Assembly (NCBI GenBank): GCA_019425655.1
Contig: NQWY01024831.1
Coordinates: forward strand, 1-64,000
DNA length: 64,000 nucleotides
Origin: Rhizophagus prolifer
Taxonomy: Eukaryota > Glomeromycota > Glomeromycetes > Glomerales > Glomeraceae
Reading direction: 5' to 3'
How positions within the stretch are numbered: position 1 is the stretch's first letter; every line of letters begins with the position of its first letter. Shown one piece after another: positions 56,124-64,000 of the stretch. The translations under genes and the position numbers were made by a program. The notes beneath the pieces were generated by a model. The model did no database searches, had not been told where the DNA came from, and saw nothing but the letters and a program-made list of their open reading frames with translations.

Positions 56124-57317
56124 ATGAGCTTGCAAGGCAAAAAACTGATTCTAGGAATTACCGGCGGAATTGCTGCTTACAAAATGAATTATCTCGTTCG
56201 GGATTTTATAAAATCCGGTGCAGAAGTCAAAGTTATTTTGACCAAATCTGCTGTAGATTTTGCATCACCGTTAACATTCTCAACACTTTCCAGGAATAAG
56301 GTTTATACCGATTTTTATGATGATAGCAAAACGTGGAATAACCACGTGGAACTTGCACTCTGGGCAGATCTCATCCTGATTGCACCTTGCACAGGCAATA
56401 CACTTGCCAAAATATCTTACGGACTTTGCGACAACTTTCTGATGGCAGTTTACATGTCTGCAAAATGCCCTGTCATCATTGCGCCCGCAATGGATCTTGA
56501 CATGTATATTCATCCAACAGTGACCAAAAATTTACAGACAGCTGAAAGCTTTGGCCATCAGATCATTCCTGCGGAATATGGAGAGCTGGCGAGTGGGCTC
56601 GTTGGCCAAGGCAGATTAGCCGAACCGGAAACGATTTTTAAATTTGTAGAAAATCAATTTTCTGATTCCAAACAGAGTTTTGCGGGAAAAAAATTCCTGA
56701 TTACCGCTGGTCCAACTTATGAAAACATTGATCCTGTAAGATTTATAGGGAATCATTCTTCAGGTAAAATGGGATTTGACCTGGCAAAAGAAGCCGCTGA
56801 AAGGGGCGCCGAAGTGATTCTGATTTCAGGTCCATCTTCTCAGAAAGCCAATAATAAAAATATTACGCTTCACAGAGTAACTTCGGCTCAGGAAATGTTT
56901 GATGAAGTTTTCAAATATTATGATAACGTTGATGTAGCAATAATGAGCGCTGCGGTTGCAGATTATACACCAAAAGTCAAAGCCACAGAAAAAATCAAGA
57001 AAAACGAAAACGAATTAACGATTGAACTGGTCAAAAACAAAGATATCCTTCGAACAATGGGCGAGAAGAAAACGCATCAGTTACTAGTTGGCTTTGCTCT
57101 TGAAACCCAGAACGAAGAGGAGAATGCAAAGGGAAAATTAGTCAAGAAAAATCTGGATATGATTATCCTGAATTCTCTGAGAGACGAAGGGGCTGGCTTT
57201 GCAAATGCCACCAACAAAATCAAAATTTTCACACCGACTGAAGAGCAATCTTTTTCATTGAAATCTAAGGAAGATGTCGCCAAAGATATTTTGAATTTTG
57301 TTGAGCAGAAATTGTAA
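56124..57317 (+). CDS. coaBC: CoaBC, phosphopantothenoylcysteine synthetase/decarboxylase
   Basis: 397 aa bifunctional enzyme. The N-terminal flavoprotein decarboxylase has LGITGGIAAYKMNYLVRDFIKSGAEV, PCTGNTLAKISYGLCDN and PAMDLDMYIHPT. The C-terminal ligase has ITAGPTYENIDPVRFIGNHSSGKMGF and AIMSAAVADYTPK, with the phosphate-binding NKDILRTMG. It makes 4'-phosphopantetheine in CoA synthesis. Confidence 0.97.
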   Translation: MSLQGKKLILGITGGIAAYKMNYLVRDFIKSGAEVKVILTKSAVDFASPLTFSTLSRNKVYTDFYDDSKTWNNHVELALWADLILIAPCTGNTLAKISYGLCDNFLMAVYMSAKCPVIIAPAMDLDMYIHPTVTKNLQTAESFGHQIIPAEYGELASGLVGQGRLAEPETIFKFVENQFSDSKQSFAGKKFLITAGPTYENIDPVRFIGNHSSGKMGFDLAKEAAERGAEVILISGPSSQKANNKNITLHRVTSAQEMFDEVFKYYDNVDVAIMSAAVADYTPKVKATEKIKKNENELTIELVKNKDILRTMGEKKTHQLLVGFALETQNEEENAKGKLVKKNLDMIILNSLRDEGAGFANATNKIKIFTPTEEQSFSLKSKEDVAKDILNFVEQKL

Positions 57318-57362
57318 GAAAACAACCTCTTTTCCGTTATGATTTTATGGGGATTTTAGATG

Positions 57363-57392
57363 TTGATCTTTAGCAAAGATTCCTTATTTTTA
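57363..57392 (+). promoter_or_regulatory. Candidate promoter for DUF4835
   Basis: TTG at 57363-57365, a 19-bp spacer, then TATTTTTA at 57385-57392 (last base off consensus). Confidence 0.45.
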
Positions 57393-57410
57393 CAAACATT
57401 TTTATTTGGA

Positions 57411-58316
57411 ATGAAAAAACTACTTTATATAATTTGTGCATTATTTTTTGCTCAAACAGCATATTCTCAGGAGCTTTTGGCAACCGTACAAATTAACAAT
57501 CAACAGATCGCAGGAAGTAACACCCAGGTTTTCAGAACACTTGAAAAATCACTGCGTGACTTCATCAACAATACAAGCTGGACAGGAAAGAAACTTCAAA
57601 ACTTCGAAAAAGTGAAGTGTAATTTCGCAATGGTTATTTCTGAGCGTCCTTCTAATAATACCTTTAAAGGGACTCTAGTAGTCCAGGCAACACGACCTGT
57701 TTTCAATTCGCAATATGAAACACCTTTGATGAACATTAATGATACCCGTCTCACCTTCGAATATAATGAAAATGAGAACCTTGTGTTCAACGAGAGACAA
57801 TTTTCGGGGAAAAACCTCATCGATGTGATTAGTTTTTATGTTTATGTCATTCTTGGTTATGACGGGGATAGCTTCCAGTTAAAAGGCGGACAGCCCTGGT
57901 TTGATAAGGCTTTCAAAATTGCTCAAAATTCACAGAATCAAAATTATGACGGCTGGAACGCCATCGAAAGTCAGAGAAACAGAGGCGCACTGATCTCCGG
58001 CCTTCAGAACGAAAATACATCTACACTGAGAACCGTTTATTACAGCTACCACAGATCCGGATTGGACAACTTATCCAAGCCTGACCAGAATCCAGCCAAA
58101 AAAACAATTGCCGAATCTCTGATGCAACTCAAATTCTATGAGAATAATTTCCAGATGAATTATCCATTCAATCTTTTCTTAGAAACCAAGAGTACGGAGA
58201 TTTTTAATATTTTTAATTCCGGGCCAAATACCTCTGTAAATATCAGCGAATTAAAAACGCTGATGAGCACATTTGCTCCAAAAGATATCGATTCCAAATG
58301 GGACAAATGGAAATAA
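57411..58316 (+). CDS. DUF4835 family secreted protein
   Basis: 301 aa from the Met that begins a good signal peptide (MKKLLYIICALFFAQTAYSQ); an upstream Met at 57360 would spoil it. Typical: ELLATVQINNQQIAGSN, RALISG-like RNRGALISGLQNE, and YHRSGLDNLSKP. This Bacteroidota family has no known role but is conserved between coaBC and recN. Confidence 0.9.
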   Translation: MKKLLYIICALFFAQTAYSQELLATVQINNQQIAGSNTQVFRTLEKSLRDFINNTSWTGKKLQNFEKVKCNFAMVISERPSNNTFKGTLVVQATRPVFNSQYETPLMNINDTRLTFEYNENENLVFNERQFSGKNLIDVISFYVYVILGYDGDSFQLKGGQPWFDKAFKIAQNSQNQNYDGWNAIESQRNRGALISGLQNENTSTLRTVYYSYHRSGLDNLSKPDQNPAKKTIAESLMQLKFYENNFQMNYPFNLFLETKSTEIFNIFNSGPNTSVNISELKTLMSTFAPKDIDSKWDKWK

Positions 58317-58346
58317 TGATTTTAATTGTTAGTTATTAATTTCGTT

Positions 58347-59996
58347 ATGCTTTCAAGGATTTTTATACAGAATTTCGCATTGATCGATCGATTGGAAATT
58401 GATCTCAAAAACGGACTGCAAGTCATTACAGGAGAAACCGGTGCGGGAAAATCAATTATTCTAGGTGCACTTCGCCTCATTATGGGTGAAAGAGCGGACA
58501 CCAAGTCTTTTGCTAAGGCTGACACCAAAAGCATCGTTGAAAGCGAATTCAGTATTAATGACAGCTTTAAAACGTTTTTTGACGATAATGATCTTGATTT
58601 CGAAGAACATACCATTATCCGGAGAGAGATTCTTCCGGGCGGTAAGTCCCGTGCTTTCATCAATGATGTTCCTGTAACACTGGATGTACTAAAAGAATTA
58701 TCTTCCAAATTAGTTGATATCCACTCACAATTTGAGACGTCTAACCTGTTCACAGAAGAATTCCAGTTTGGGATTCTGGACGGATTGGCCAAAAATAAAA
58801 CGCTGTTATCTGACTATCAGGATATTTATAATGATTATCAGAAAACAAAGAAGGAAATTGAAGCTCTTAAAACCTCACTTTCCGAAAGTAACAAAGAGTC
58901 AGATTATAAACACTTTTTGCTGACAGAACTTATAGAAGCGGATCTTGATAATCTTGATTTTAATGATCTTCAGAATCAATTGAATATCCAGGAAAATGCG
59001 GATCAGATCAGTGAACAACTGTCTCAGTCACTTTCCAAACTGAATGCAGAGGAATTCGGTGTTTTGACCAGCCTTTCCGACATCAGGAACAAAATTGCTA
59101 AGCTATCCGAACTTTCACCAGACTATGAAGAGTTAAGCCAACGATTGGAAATGGCTTATCTGGAAATCAAAGACATCAATTCTGATCTGGAAAATAAAGC
59201 TGAAAACCTGGAAATCAATCCGGCATTGCTACAAAATCTTTTATCTACAATTAATAGAATCAATGCGCTTTTCCTGAAACATCAGGTGGAGAATATAGAA
59301 GAATTATTAGCTATCAGAGAAGAATTATCTGCTGGTCAAAATTCCTTAGAAAGCATTGAAAATCAAATTGAAGAAAAAGAAAAGTTGATTAAAACTTTAG
59401 AACTTCAATTAGAATCTTTCAGTAAAAAACTAACGGATAACAGAACTAAATTTTCATCAACTCTTGAAAATCAGGCAAAGGTAATTTTTCAAAAACTAGG
59501 TCTTGAAAAAGCGATTCTTAAAATAGAATTAAGTAATTCTCCGGCATTTAATTTATTTGGAAAAAATAATATTCAGATGTTGTTCCAGGCTAATTCCGGC
59601 TTTCCTTTAAAACCTATCCAAAGTGCTGTTTCCGGCGGGGAAAGGTCAAGGGTGATGCTGGCGATTAAAAAGATAATGGCGGAAAACAACGCGCTCCCAA
59701 CTTTAATCCTTGATGAAATCGATACAGGAGTTTCCGGAAGAATTGCTGAAGAGATGGGAAAACTGATGCAGGAGATGTCTCAGGATCTTCAGTTAATCGT
59801 GATCACGCATCTTGCACAAGTTGCCGCAAAAGGTAATGAAAATTACAAAGTGGTAAAGTTTGATGAAGACGGCATTACAAAAACTACAATTGTAAAGCTT
59901 TCGGAAGACGAAAAACTGAAAGAAATTGCACAACTGATCTCCGGTTCCAAAATTACGGAAGCTGCTATTTCTCAAGCCAAGGAATTAATTGGATAA
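58347..59996 (+). CDS. recN: DNA repair ATPase RecN
   Basis: 550 aa SMC-like protein: LSRIFIQNFALIDRLEIDLKNG, Walker A GETGAGKSI, coiled-coil centre, signature AVSGGERSRVMLAIK, Walker B TLILDEIDTGVSGRIAEEMG. I use the ATG at 58347 before LSRIFIQNFALID; an upstream TTG at 58326 gives non-conserved residues. It acts in double-strand break repair. Its end overlaps the convergent GH3 gene by 12 bp. Confidence 0.97.
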   Translation: MLSRIFIQNFALIDRLEIDLKNGLQVITGETGAGKSIILGALRLIMGERADTKSFAKADTKSIVESEFSINDSFKTFFDDNDLDFEEHTIIRREILPGGKSRAFINDVPVTLDVLKELSSKLVDIHSQFETSNLFTEEFQFGILDGLAKNKTLLSDYQDIYNDYQKTKKEIEALKTSLSESNKESDYKHFLLTELIEADLDNLDFNDLQNQLNIQENADQISEQLSQSLSKLNAEEFGVLTSLSDIRNKIAKLSELSPDYEELSQRLEMAYLEIKDINSDLENKAENLEINPALLQNLLSTINRINALFLKHQVENIEELLAIREELSAGQNSLESIENQIEEKEKLIKTLELQLESFSKKLTDNRTKFSSTLENQAKVIFQKLGLEKAILKIELSNSPAFNLFGKNNIQMLFQANSGFPLKPIQSAVSGGERSRVMLAIKKIMAENNALPTLILDEIDTGVSGRIAEEMGKLMQEMSQDLQLIVITHLAQVAAKGNENYKVVKFDEDGITKTTIVKLSEDEKLKEIAQLISGSKITEAAISQAKELIG

Positions 59997-61511
59997 TTCT
60001 TGATTAAGAATCAATAATGGATCGATATACTCGCGGTCGTTGCTCAATCTAGGGACTTTATTCTGTCCACCCAGCTTTCCACGGCTAGCCATCCATTCAT
60101 AAAACAAATTTGATTTGGCCGAGTGCACGATTGGTTTTCTCAATGTGATGTCATTATAACGTTTCGCCTCGTAATCTGAGTTTAACGTTTTGAGCGTTTT
60201 GTCAAAGACGTCTGTAAATTCATCCAGACATCTTGGTTTTTTGGTGAATTCGAAAATCCACTCGTGACAGCCTTTGCTCTCGTTGGTCATAAAAACCGGA
60301 GCACCTGTGTAGTCAGAAATGCTTGCGTCCATATGTTCACAGGCAATCTTCAGAGCCGATTCTACATTATCAATCATCAGCTCCTCTCCGAAAGCATTGA
60401 TGTAATGCTTGGTTCTGCCCGATATCCTGATTCTGTAAGGGTTAATGGAAGTAAACTTCACCGTATCGCCGATCAGGTAACGCCAAAGTCCACCATTTGT
60501 GGTGATGACAACGGCATAATTCTTACCTAATTCCACTTCCGAAATCGGGATCGCTTCGCGGCTGCCTGCATAATATTGATCCATTGGTATGAATTCGTAA
60601 AAAATCCCGTAATCCAGCATCAGCAACATCTCGTCACTTCCCGATTGGTCCTGAATCCCGAAGAATCCCTCGGAAGCATTATATATCTCGTAATATCTAA
60701 TACCTCTGCCAATAATATCTTTATACTGATTTTTGTAGGGCTTGAAACTGATTCCACCGTGGAAGAAAACTTCCAGATTAGGCCACAATTCTCCGATATT
60801 ATTTTTTCCTGTTTCCTGCAAAGTTCGCTGCAAAAGCACCATCATCCAACTCGGGACACCGGTAAGGCTTCCGACATCTTCGTTTCTGACCTCGCTGATA
60901 ATGGCTTTCATCTTGCTTTCCCACTCAGACATCAGGGAGATTTTCTTGTTAGGTGTATTGATGATCTCTACCCAAAACGGGAGATTCTCAATCAGAATCG
61001 CGGACAGATCTCCAAACTTGGTGTTAAAATCCTGATACATCTCCGCACTTCCTCCCAATCTAAGATTCTTGTGCTGGAACAATTCGCTTTCCGGATGATT
61101 ATTGACATAAAGCGCCACCATATCTTTCCCGGCTTTGTAATGGCAGTCTTCCAGACTTTCTGCAGTAATTGGGATGTATTTGCTTTTGGCATTGGTGGTG
61201 CCGGAGGATTTGGCAAATTGCTTAATAAGCCCGGGCCAAATGACATCTTTCTGCCCCTGTCTTGCTTTCTCGATGTAGGGCTCAAAGTCTTCGTAACAGA
61301 CAATCGGAACTTTCTTTTGGAAGTCACGATAATTTGATATAGAGCTGAAACCATATTTCTGAGCATATTCGGTTTCTTCTGCATGGAAAAGCTGGGAAAA
61401 CAAAAGCCCCTCCTGCGTCTCTACAGGATACTTGATAAAATGTTCGATCTGATCCATCCGCTGCAGGATAAACCAATTGACGACTGTATTAAAAAGTGCT
61501 TTCGTTGCCAT
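59985..61511 (-). CDS. GH3 family acyl-adenylate-forming protein
   Basis: 508 aa of the GH3 auxin-responsive promoter family, which includes amido synthetases in plants. Visible: FAKSSGTTNAKSKYIPIT (ATP motif), NASEGFFGIQD, and YAVVITTNGGLWRYLIGDTVKFT with RIRISGRTKHYINAFGEEL. Common in Bacteroidota; substrate unknown. Confidence 0.93.
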   Translation of the reverse strand: MATKALFNTVVNWFILQRMDQIEHFIKYPVETQEGLLFSQLFHAEETEYAQKYGFSSISNYRDFQKKVPIVCYEDFEPYIEKARQGQKDVIWPGLIKQFAKSSGTTNAKSKYIPITAESLEDCHYKAGKDMVALYVNNHPESELFQHKNLRLGGSAEMYQDFNTKFGDLSAILIENLPFWVEIINTPNKKISLMSEWESKMKAIISEVRNEDVGSLTGVPSWMMVLLQRTLQETGKNNIGELWPNLEVFFHGGISFKPYKNQYKDIIGRGIRYYEIYNASEGFFGIQDQSGSDEMLLMLDYGIFYEFIPMDQYYAGSREAIPISEVELGKNYAVVITTNGGLWRYLIGDTVKFTSINPYRIRISGRTKHYINAFGEELMIDNVESALKIACEHMDASISDYTGAPVFMTNESKGCHEWIFEFTKKPRCLDEFTDVFDKTLKTLNSDYEAKRYNDITLRKPIVHSAKSNLFYEWMASRGKLGGQNKVPRLSNDREYIDPLLILNQELSN

Positions 61512-61517
61512 TCTTCA

Positions 61518-61525
61518 CAAATATA
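61518..61525 (-). promoter_or_regulatory. -7 box very close to the GH3 start
   Basis: TATATTTG on the minus strand ends 7 bp before the GH3 start codon, so the transcript would be leaderless or nearly so, if this box is used. No -33 TTG. Confidence 0.4.
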
Positions 61526-61571
61526 ATAAATTTTGAGAATGGAAAAAGGGTTGGTGTCCGGATTGCAAGAA

Positions 61572-62501
61572 TTATTGATCTGATAAGGGATCGTCGTACT
61601 GGCTGATGGATTGTTTCAGGGTTTCTTTGATCTTCTCCATCAGGCTTTTAGGCTCGGTGACTTTAACCTGATTTCCATAGGATAAAATCTCCTGAATAAA
61701 ATCATAGGTGGGATAGAGATCATAGGTAAAATAGACCGACTTTTCCGTTTCCTTCTGGATCTGCTGGGAATGATGAAGCGGCGAGCTCTTGAGATATTCT
61801 GCCTGCTCTTTGGTGGATCTGAGTACGACTTTTTCCGGTTCCTCTTCCAGATTCATGATGCCGAAAGCGTTTTTGAAATGTTCTTTGAGGTTGAATCTCT
61901 GCTTTAGTTTGAATCCGGCCTTGCTCACAACCAAATCACTGATCCTGTCTAACCCGAAAGCTTTCAGCTTCTCATCTTTGGTGTCCAGGGCAACAAGATA
62001 CCAACGGTCTTTGGATTCTTTGAGTGCCAGTGGATGGACTTTTCTGGAGGTGATGCTCTGGTCTTTGTATTTGAAGTGCCGAAACTCCAGTATTCTTTTG
62101 TTCCTGATGGCAAAAAGCAGGTCATAAAAATTCTGAATCCCTCTGGGCGTGCGTGTTTCCGGATAAACAAATTGTGCAAGATCCGGCTGGGAGTTGACGG
62201 CATTCATGATCTGGAAAGATTCCAGCAAACGCTGGTTATACTCGTCCACCTCCATTACCGGGCGACTTTCTATGTAATAACGATTGTCCCCTTTTTTCTT
62301 GTTGTGTATATCAAAGTTAAAAAGATTCGCGATGTCCTTGATATCTCTCTGCAAGGTACGAATGGAATAGCTCACGATGTTGGCATCCTGGAACTCAAAA
62401 GAGCTAAGGAGGTAAGACTCCAGCTCGGGATAGGTCGCAGGGGAACGTTCCAGTCTCTTGATGATGAGGGCATATCTGGTTAAATAGAAATCTTTTTTCA
62501 T
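61572..62501 (-). CDS. WYL domain transcriptional regulator
   Basis: 309 aa. The N-terminal winged helix (LERSPATYPELESYLLSSFEFQDANIVSYSIRTLQRDIKDI) and the WYL domain (RILEFRHFKYKDQSITSRKVHPLALKESKDRWYLVALDTKDEKLKAFGLDRISDL) are clear. WYL regulators often bind nucleotides or DNA-damage signals and control phage defence or repair. Single gene with a promoter/palindrome in front. Confidence 0.93.
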   Translation of the reverse strand: MKKDFYLTRYALIIKRLERSPATYPELESYLLSSFEFQDANIVSYSIRTLQRDIKDIANLFNFDIHNKKKGDNRYYIESRPVMEVDEYNQRLLESFQIMNAVNSQPDLAQFVYPETRTPRGIQNFYDLLFAIRNKRILEFRHFKYKDQSITSRKVHPLALKESKDRWYLVALDTKDEKLKAFGLDRISDLVVSKAGFKLKQRFNLKEHFKNAFGIMNLEEEPEKVVLRSTKEQAEYLKSSPLHHSQQIQKETEKSVYFTYDLYPTYDFIQEILSYGNQVKVTEPKSLMEKIKETLKQSISQYDDPLSDQ

Positions 62502-62541
62502 TGGTGATCTTGGGGATACTTAGTTTTTAAAATTTGTTAAA

Positions 62542-62575
62542 CAAATATAAATTCTTAATGCGACAAAAGGTGTCG
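62542..62575 (-). promoter_or_regulatory. Promoter box and palindrome before the WYL gene
   Basis: TATATTTG (62549-62542, minus) is a -7 box. The palindrome CGACAAAAGGTGTCG (62561-62575; arms CGACA/TGTCG) lies where the -33 element would be. A dimeric regulator bound there would block the promoter; self-control by the WYL protein is a reasonable guess. Confidence 0.5.
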
Positions 62576-62603
62576 TGTTTTGGATTTGTGGATAAGTTTT
62601 GGT

Positions 62604-62951
62604 TTACTTTTTCTCAAACAACTGAGAGGTAATCTCTTTGAGTTCTTTGTAAGGAATGTTCGCCAAAGAATCTTTTATACTTGTGTGGGATATTGTTTCT
62701 TTTCTCAGATTATTGAGAGGATGCGTCTCGGGAAGAGTGGTTTGAGAGTCCGGTGTGTAGGACAGCAGATCGTTGGGTTCGCAGATGAGGATCCTGCAAA
62801 GCAGTTCTATATGGTCTAAGCGGAAGACGCGGGTCTTGCTGTTGAGGATATTGTGGGCGGTTGCGCGAGAGATGCCGGCTTTTACAAGGAATGTGTAGGG
62901 TCTTTCTATTCCTCGGGCATTGAAAATAGGCTTGAGATTAAGATTTAGCAT
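62604..62951 (-). CDS. XRE/Cro-type helix-turn-helix regulator
   Basis: 115 aa. RPYTFLVKAGISRATAHNILNSKTRVFRLDHIELLCRILICEPNDLLSY is a Cro/C1-type HTH. The C-terminus (SLANIPYKELKEITSQLFEKK) is not assigned. The 21-bp periodic array starts 95 bp upstream, so the gene may be tied to it. Confidence 0.83.
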   Translation of the reverse strand: MLNLNLKPIFNARGIERPYTFLVKAGISRATAHNILNSKTRVFRLDHIELLCRILICEPNDLLSYTPDSQTTLPETHPLNNLRKETISHTSIKDSLANIPYKELKEITSQLFEKK

Positions 62952-63045
62952 TGTGTGTTTTTGTTTAAAGATAGTAAGATTGTGTCAAATAGCTTAATTG
63001 ATTTTAAATTTTGATGCAAAATTGAGGTAAATGAGAACAAAAGTG

Positions 63046-63255
63046 ATGAAAGTTAAAACTAAATTGGCGTAATGTAAAACTATATTGATAAAATGTAAAA
63101 TTGTATTGTCAGAATATAAAATTTGTCTGATATAAGTTATAAATATGTTGGAATAATATAAAATAGATATAAGGAAATATAAAACAATATCGCAAAAGGT
63201 GAAAATTATCTCGTTAGAATATAAAACGGATCTGCAAAAACCTAAAAATAAAAAA
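63046..63255. repeat. Degenerate tandem array with exact 21-bp period
   Basis: Ten consecutive units of exactly 21 bp. In eight of them columns 9-13 are TAAAA (units from 63046, 63067, 63088, 63109, 63151, 63172, 63214 and 63235); the unit from 63193 has GAAAA and that from 63130 TATAA. Most units end in TTG, CTG or TCG. Two weaker units may precede it (63004 and 63025). 21 bp is two turns of DNA, so the A tracts would lie on one face of the helix. Confidence 0.75.
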
Positions 63256-63302
63256 ACAATAACACATTGTGCGACTGCTTTACTTTAATTATTGTATAAA
63301 CA

Positions 63303-63317
63303 CGGATTGCAAATCCG
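63303..63317. repeat. Small palindrome CGGATT-GCA-AATCCG
   Basis: Perfect 6-bp arms around GCA, inside CACGGATTGCAAATCCGCGC. A similar element is common as a short repeat in Bacteroidota intergenic DNA by my recollection. Confidence 0.5.
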
Positions 63318-63497
63318 CGCTATTGGATCTATCGGAGCTTTAGAAACCCTTTAATAATTTATAGAAAAAGAGTTTTAAGAGAGAACTCTGTTCTTTAATT
63401 TCGTAATTTAGATTCGTTGTACAAACTATGGATAATATCTGCTGTTGAATCCGATAGCTTATAGTTAGTCCAGACATAGGAAAATATTCAAATCCAA

Positions 63498-64000
63498 ATG
63501 AAAAAATTACTAATCATTATAACAGTTATCTTTGGTTTAACAGTCTGTTATTCTCAGGAACATCCTGTCAAGTTCACCACAGAAAATTTTGAAAACCAGA
63601 TACTAAGTTACAATCCGAATAAAAACCAAAATGTTTCAGATAAAGATTATCGGTACGGTACTATGATTTTAGAAGAAACAAGGAATGCCGTAAAAAACAA
63701 GCCTGAAAACTTTAATTTGGCAGATTATTTTAATGTACTGAACGCTTTTCTCAGCCTGAAAGAGACAAAGGAAAATATTGATCTCGCATTTAGAAAATTT
63801 GTTAACACCACAGGAAGTTGCGAATATATTTTATCTTTTGAAAATTCAATTAAAAATAATTCAAAGTACGATATTATACGAGGCGATTACGACGAACAGT
63901 TACTTCAATGCAAATCCAATATTACTACTGAAAAATTTGATATATCACAATACTGCAGGACTTATAACTTGAATTGTCTCCTTGCTGAAAAAATATATAG
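63498..64000 (+). CDS. Secreted protein, 3' partial, unknown function
   Basis: From ATG at 63498 the frame stays open to the window end (167 codons). It has a signal peptide (KKLLIIITVIFGLTVCYSQ) and then a helical segment (YRYGTMILEETRNAVKNKPENF, LADYFNVLNAFLSLKETKENIDLAFRKFV). Four cysteines occur in the visible part. I do not recognise a family. Confidence 0.7.
   Translation, partial: MKKLLIIITVIFGLTVCYSQEHPVKFTTENFENQILSYNPNKNQNVSDKDYRYGTMILEETRNAVKNKPENFNLADYFNVLNAFLSLKETKENIDLAFRKFVNTTGSCEYILSFENSIKNNSKYDIIRGDYDEQLLQCKSNITTEKFDISQYCRTYNLNCLLAEKIY

Larger units (their letters stand above)
62952..63497. other. Long intergenic region with the 21-bp array
   Basis: 546 bp without a gene. 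It contains the 21-bp array (63046-63255), a small palindrome at 63303, and the upstream of the last gene. Stops in every frame exclude a coding explanation of the array as it stands. Confidence 0.75.

Noticed and set aside
60576-61337. Open frame of 253 codons on the plus strand
   Set aside because: Antisense to the GH3 family gene, with low-complexity hydrophobic content and no family match.
63046-63255. CRISPR array
   Set aside because: Units are 21 bp with no identical repeat and no spacers of separate length; no cas genes are near.

Overview
This 64 kb window looks like the chromosome of a Flavobacteriia bacterium of the Chryseobacterium/Epilithonimonas type (Weeksellaceae). The pointers are an alternative complex III operon, RicT next to GldH and a class A penicillin-binding protein, a Bacteroidota-type RNA polymerase omega subunit, a GH3-family protein, an AT-rich base composition, and several promoters of the Bacteroidota form TTG-N19-TAnnTTTG. 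The assignment is inferred from gene content alone.

Positions 1-13318 are a defence island. It holds a frame-broken HSP90/sacsin-like ATPase paired with an AlbA_2-HEPN protein, a type II CBASS operon (CD-NTase, Cap2, Cap3) followed by a PD-(D/E)XK-like protein and a HEPN-like protein, and on the other strand a 1.4 kaa DUF4062-NACHT STAND protein. An 18-bp copy of the tRNA-Val 3' end (13301-13318) lies just before an intact tRNA-Val(TAC). This suggests the right end of an integrative element inserted in another tRNA-Val copy to the left of the window.

From 13346 onward the DNA is mostly core chromosome: two tRNA-Val genes, VanZ, a sufE-GT9-GT2 operon, peptidase T, HMG-CoA lyase, OsmC and a DUF59 protein. 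The six-gene act operon (20593-29019, minus strand) encodes the alternative complex III that passes electrons from menaquinol to cytochrome c. Next come a SPOR protein, a polytopic membrane protein, SelO, and the ricT/gldH/pbp1A locus, in which gldH and pbp1A are fused in one frame. FadL and a frame-broken SGNH lipoprotein follow, then Rrf2, TadA, CoaX and an M1 peptidase.

Around 43.8-51.6 kb the content is more accessory. It includes a PIN-like protein with a sigma-region-4-like C-terminus, a GH10 xylanase, an M14 peptidase, and an ECF sigma factor followed by an MNIO/hvf-type RiPP operon. That operon encodes a Cys-rich repeat precursor, a DUF692 enzyme, a DUF2063 partner and a DoxX protein. 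The right part carries lepA, bamD, rpoZ, coaBC, DUF4835, recN, GH3, and WYL and XRE-type regulators.

Upstream of the XRE-type gene lies a degenerate array with an exact 21-bp period (63046-63255). It has no coding explanation and is the most unusual non-coding signal here. A partial secreted protein runs off the right edge.
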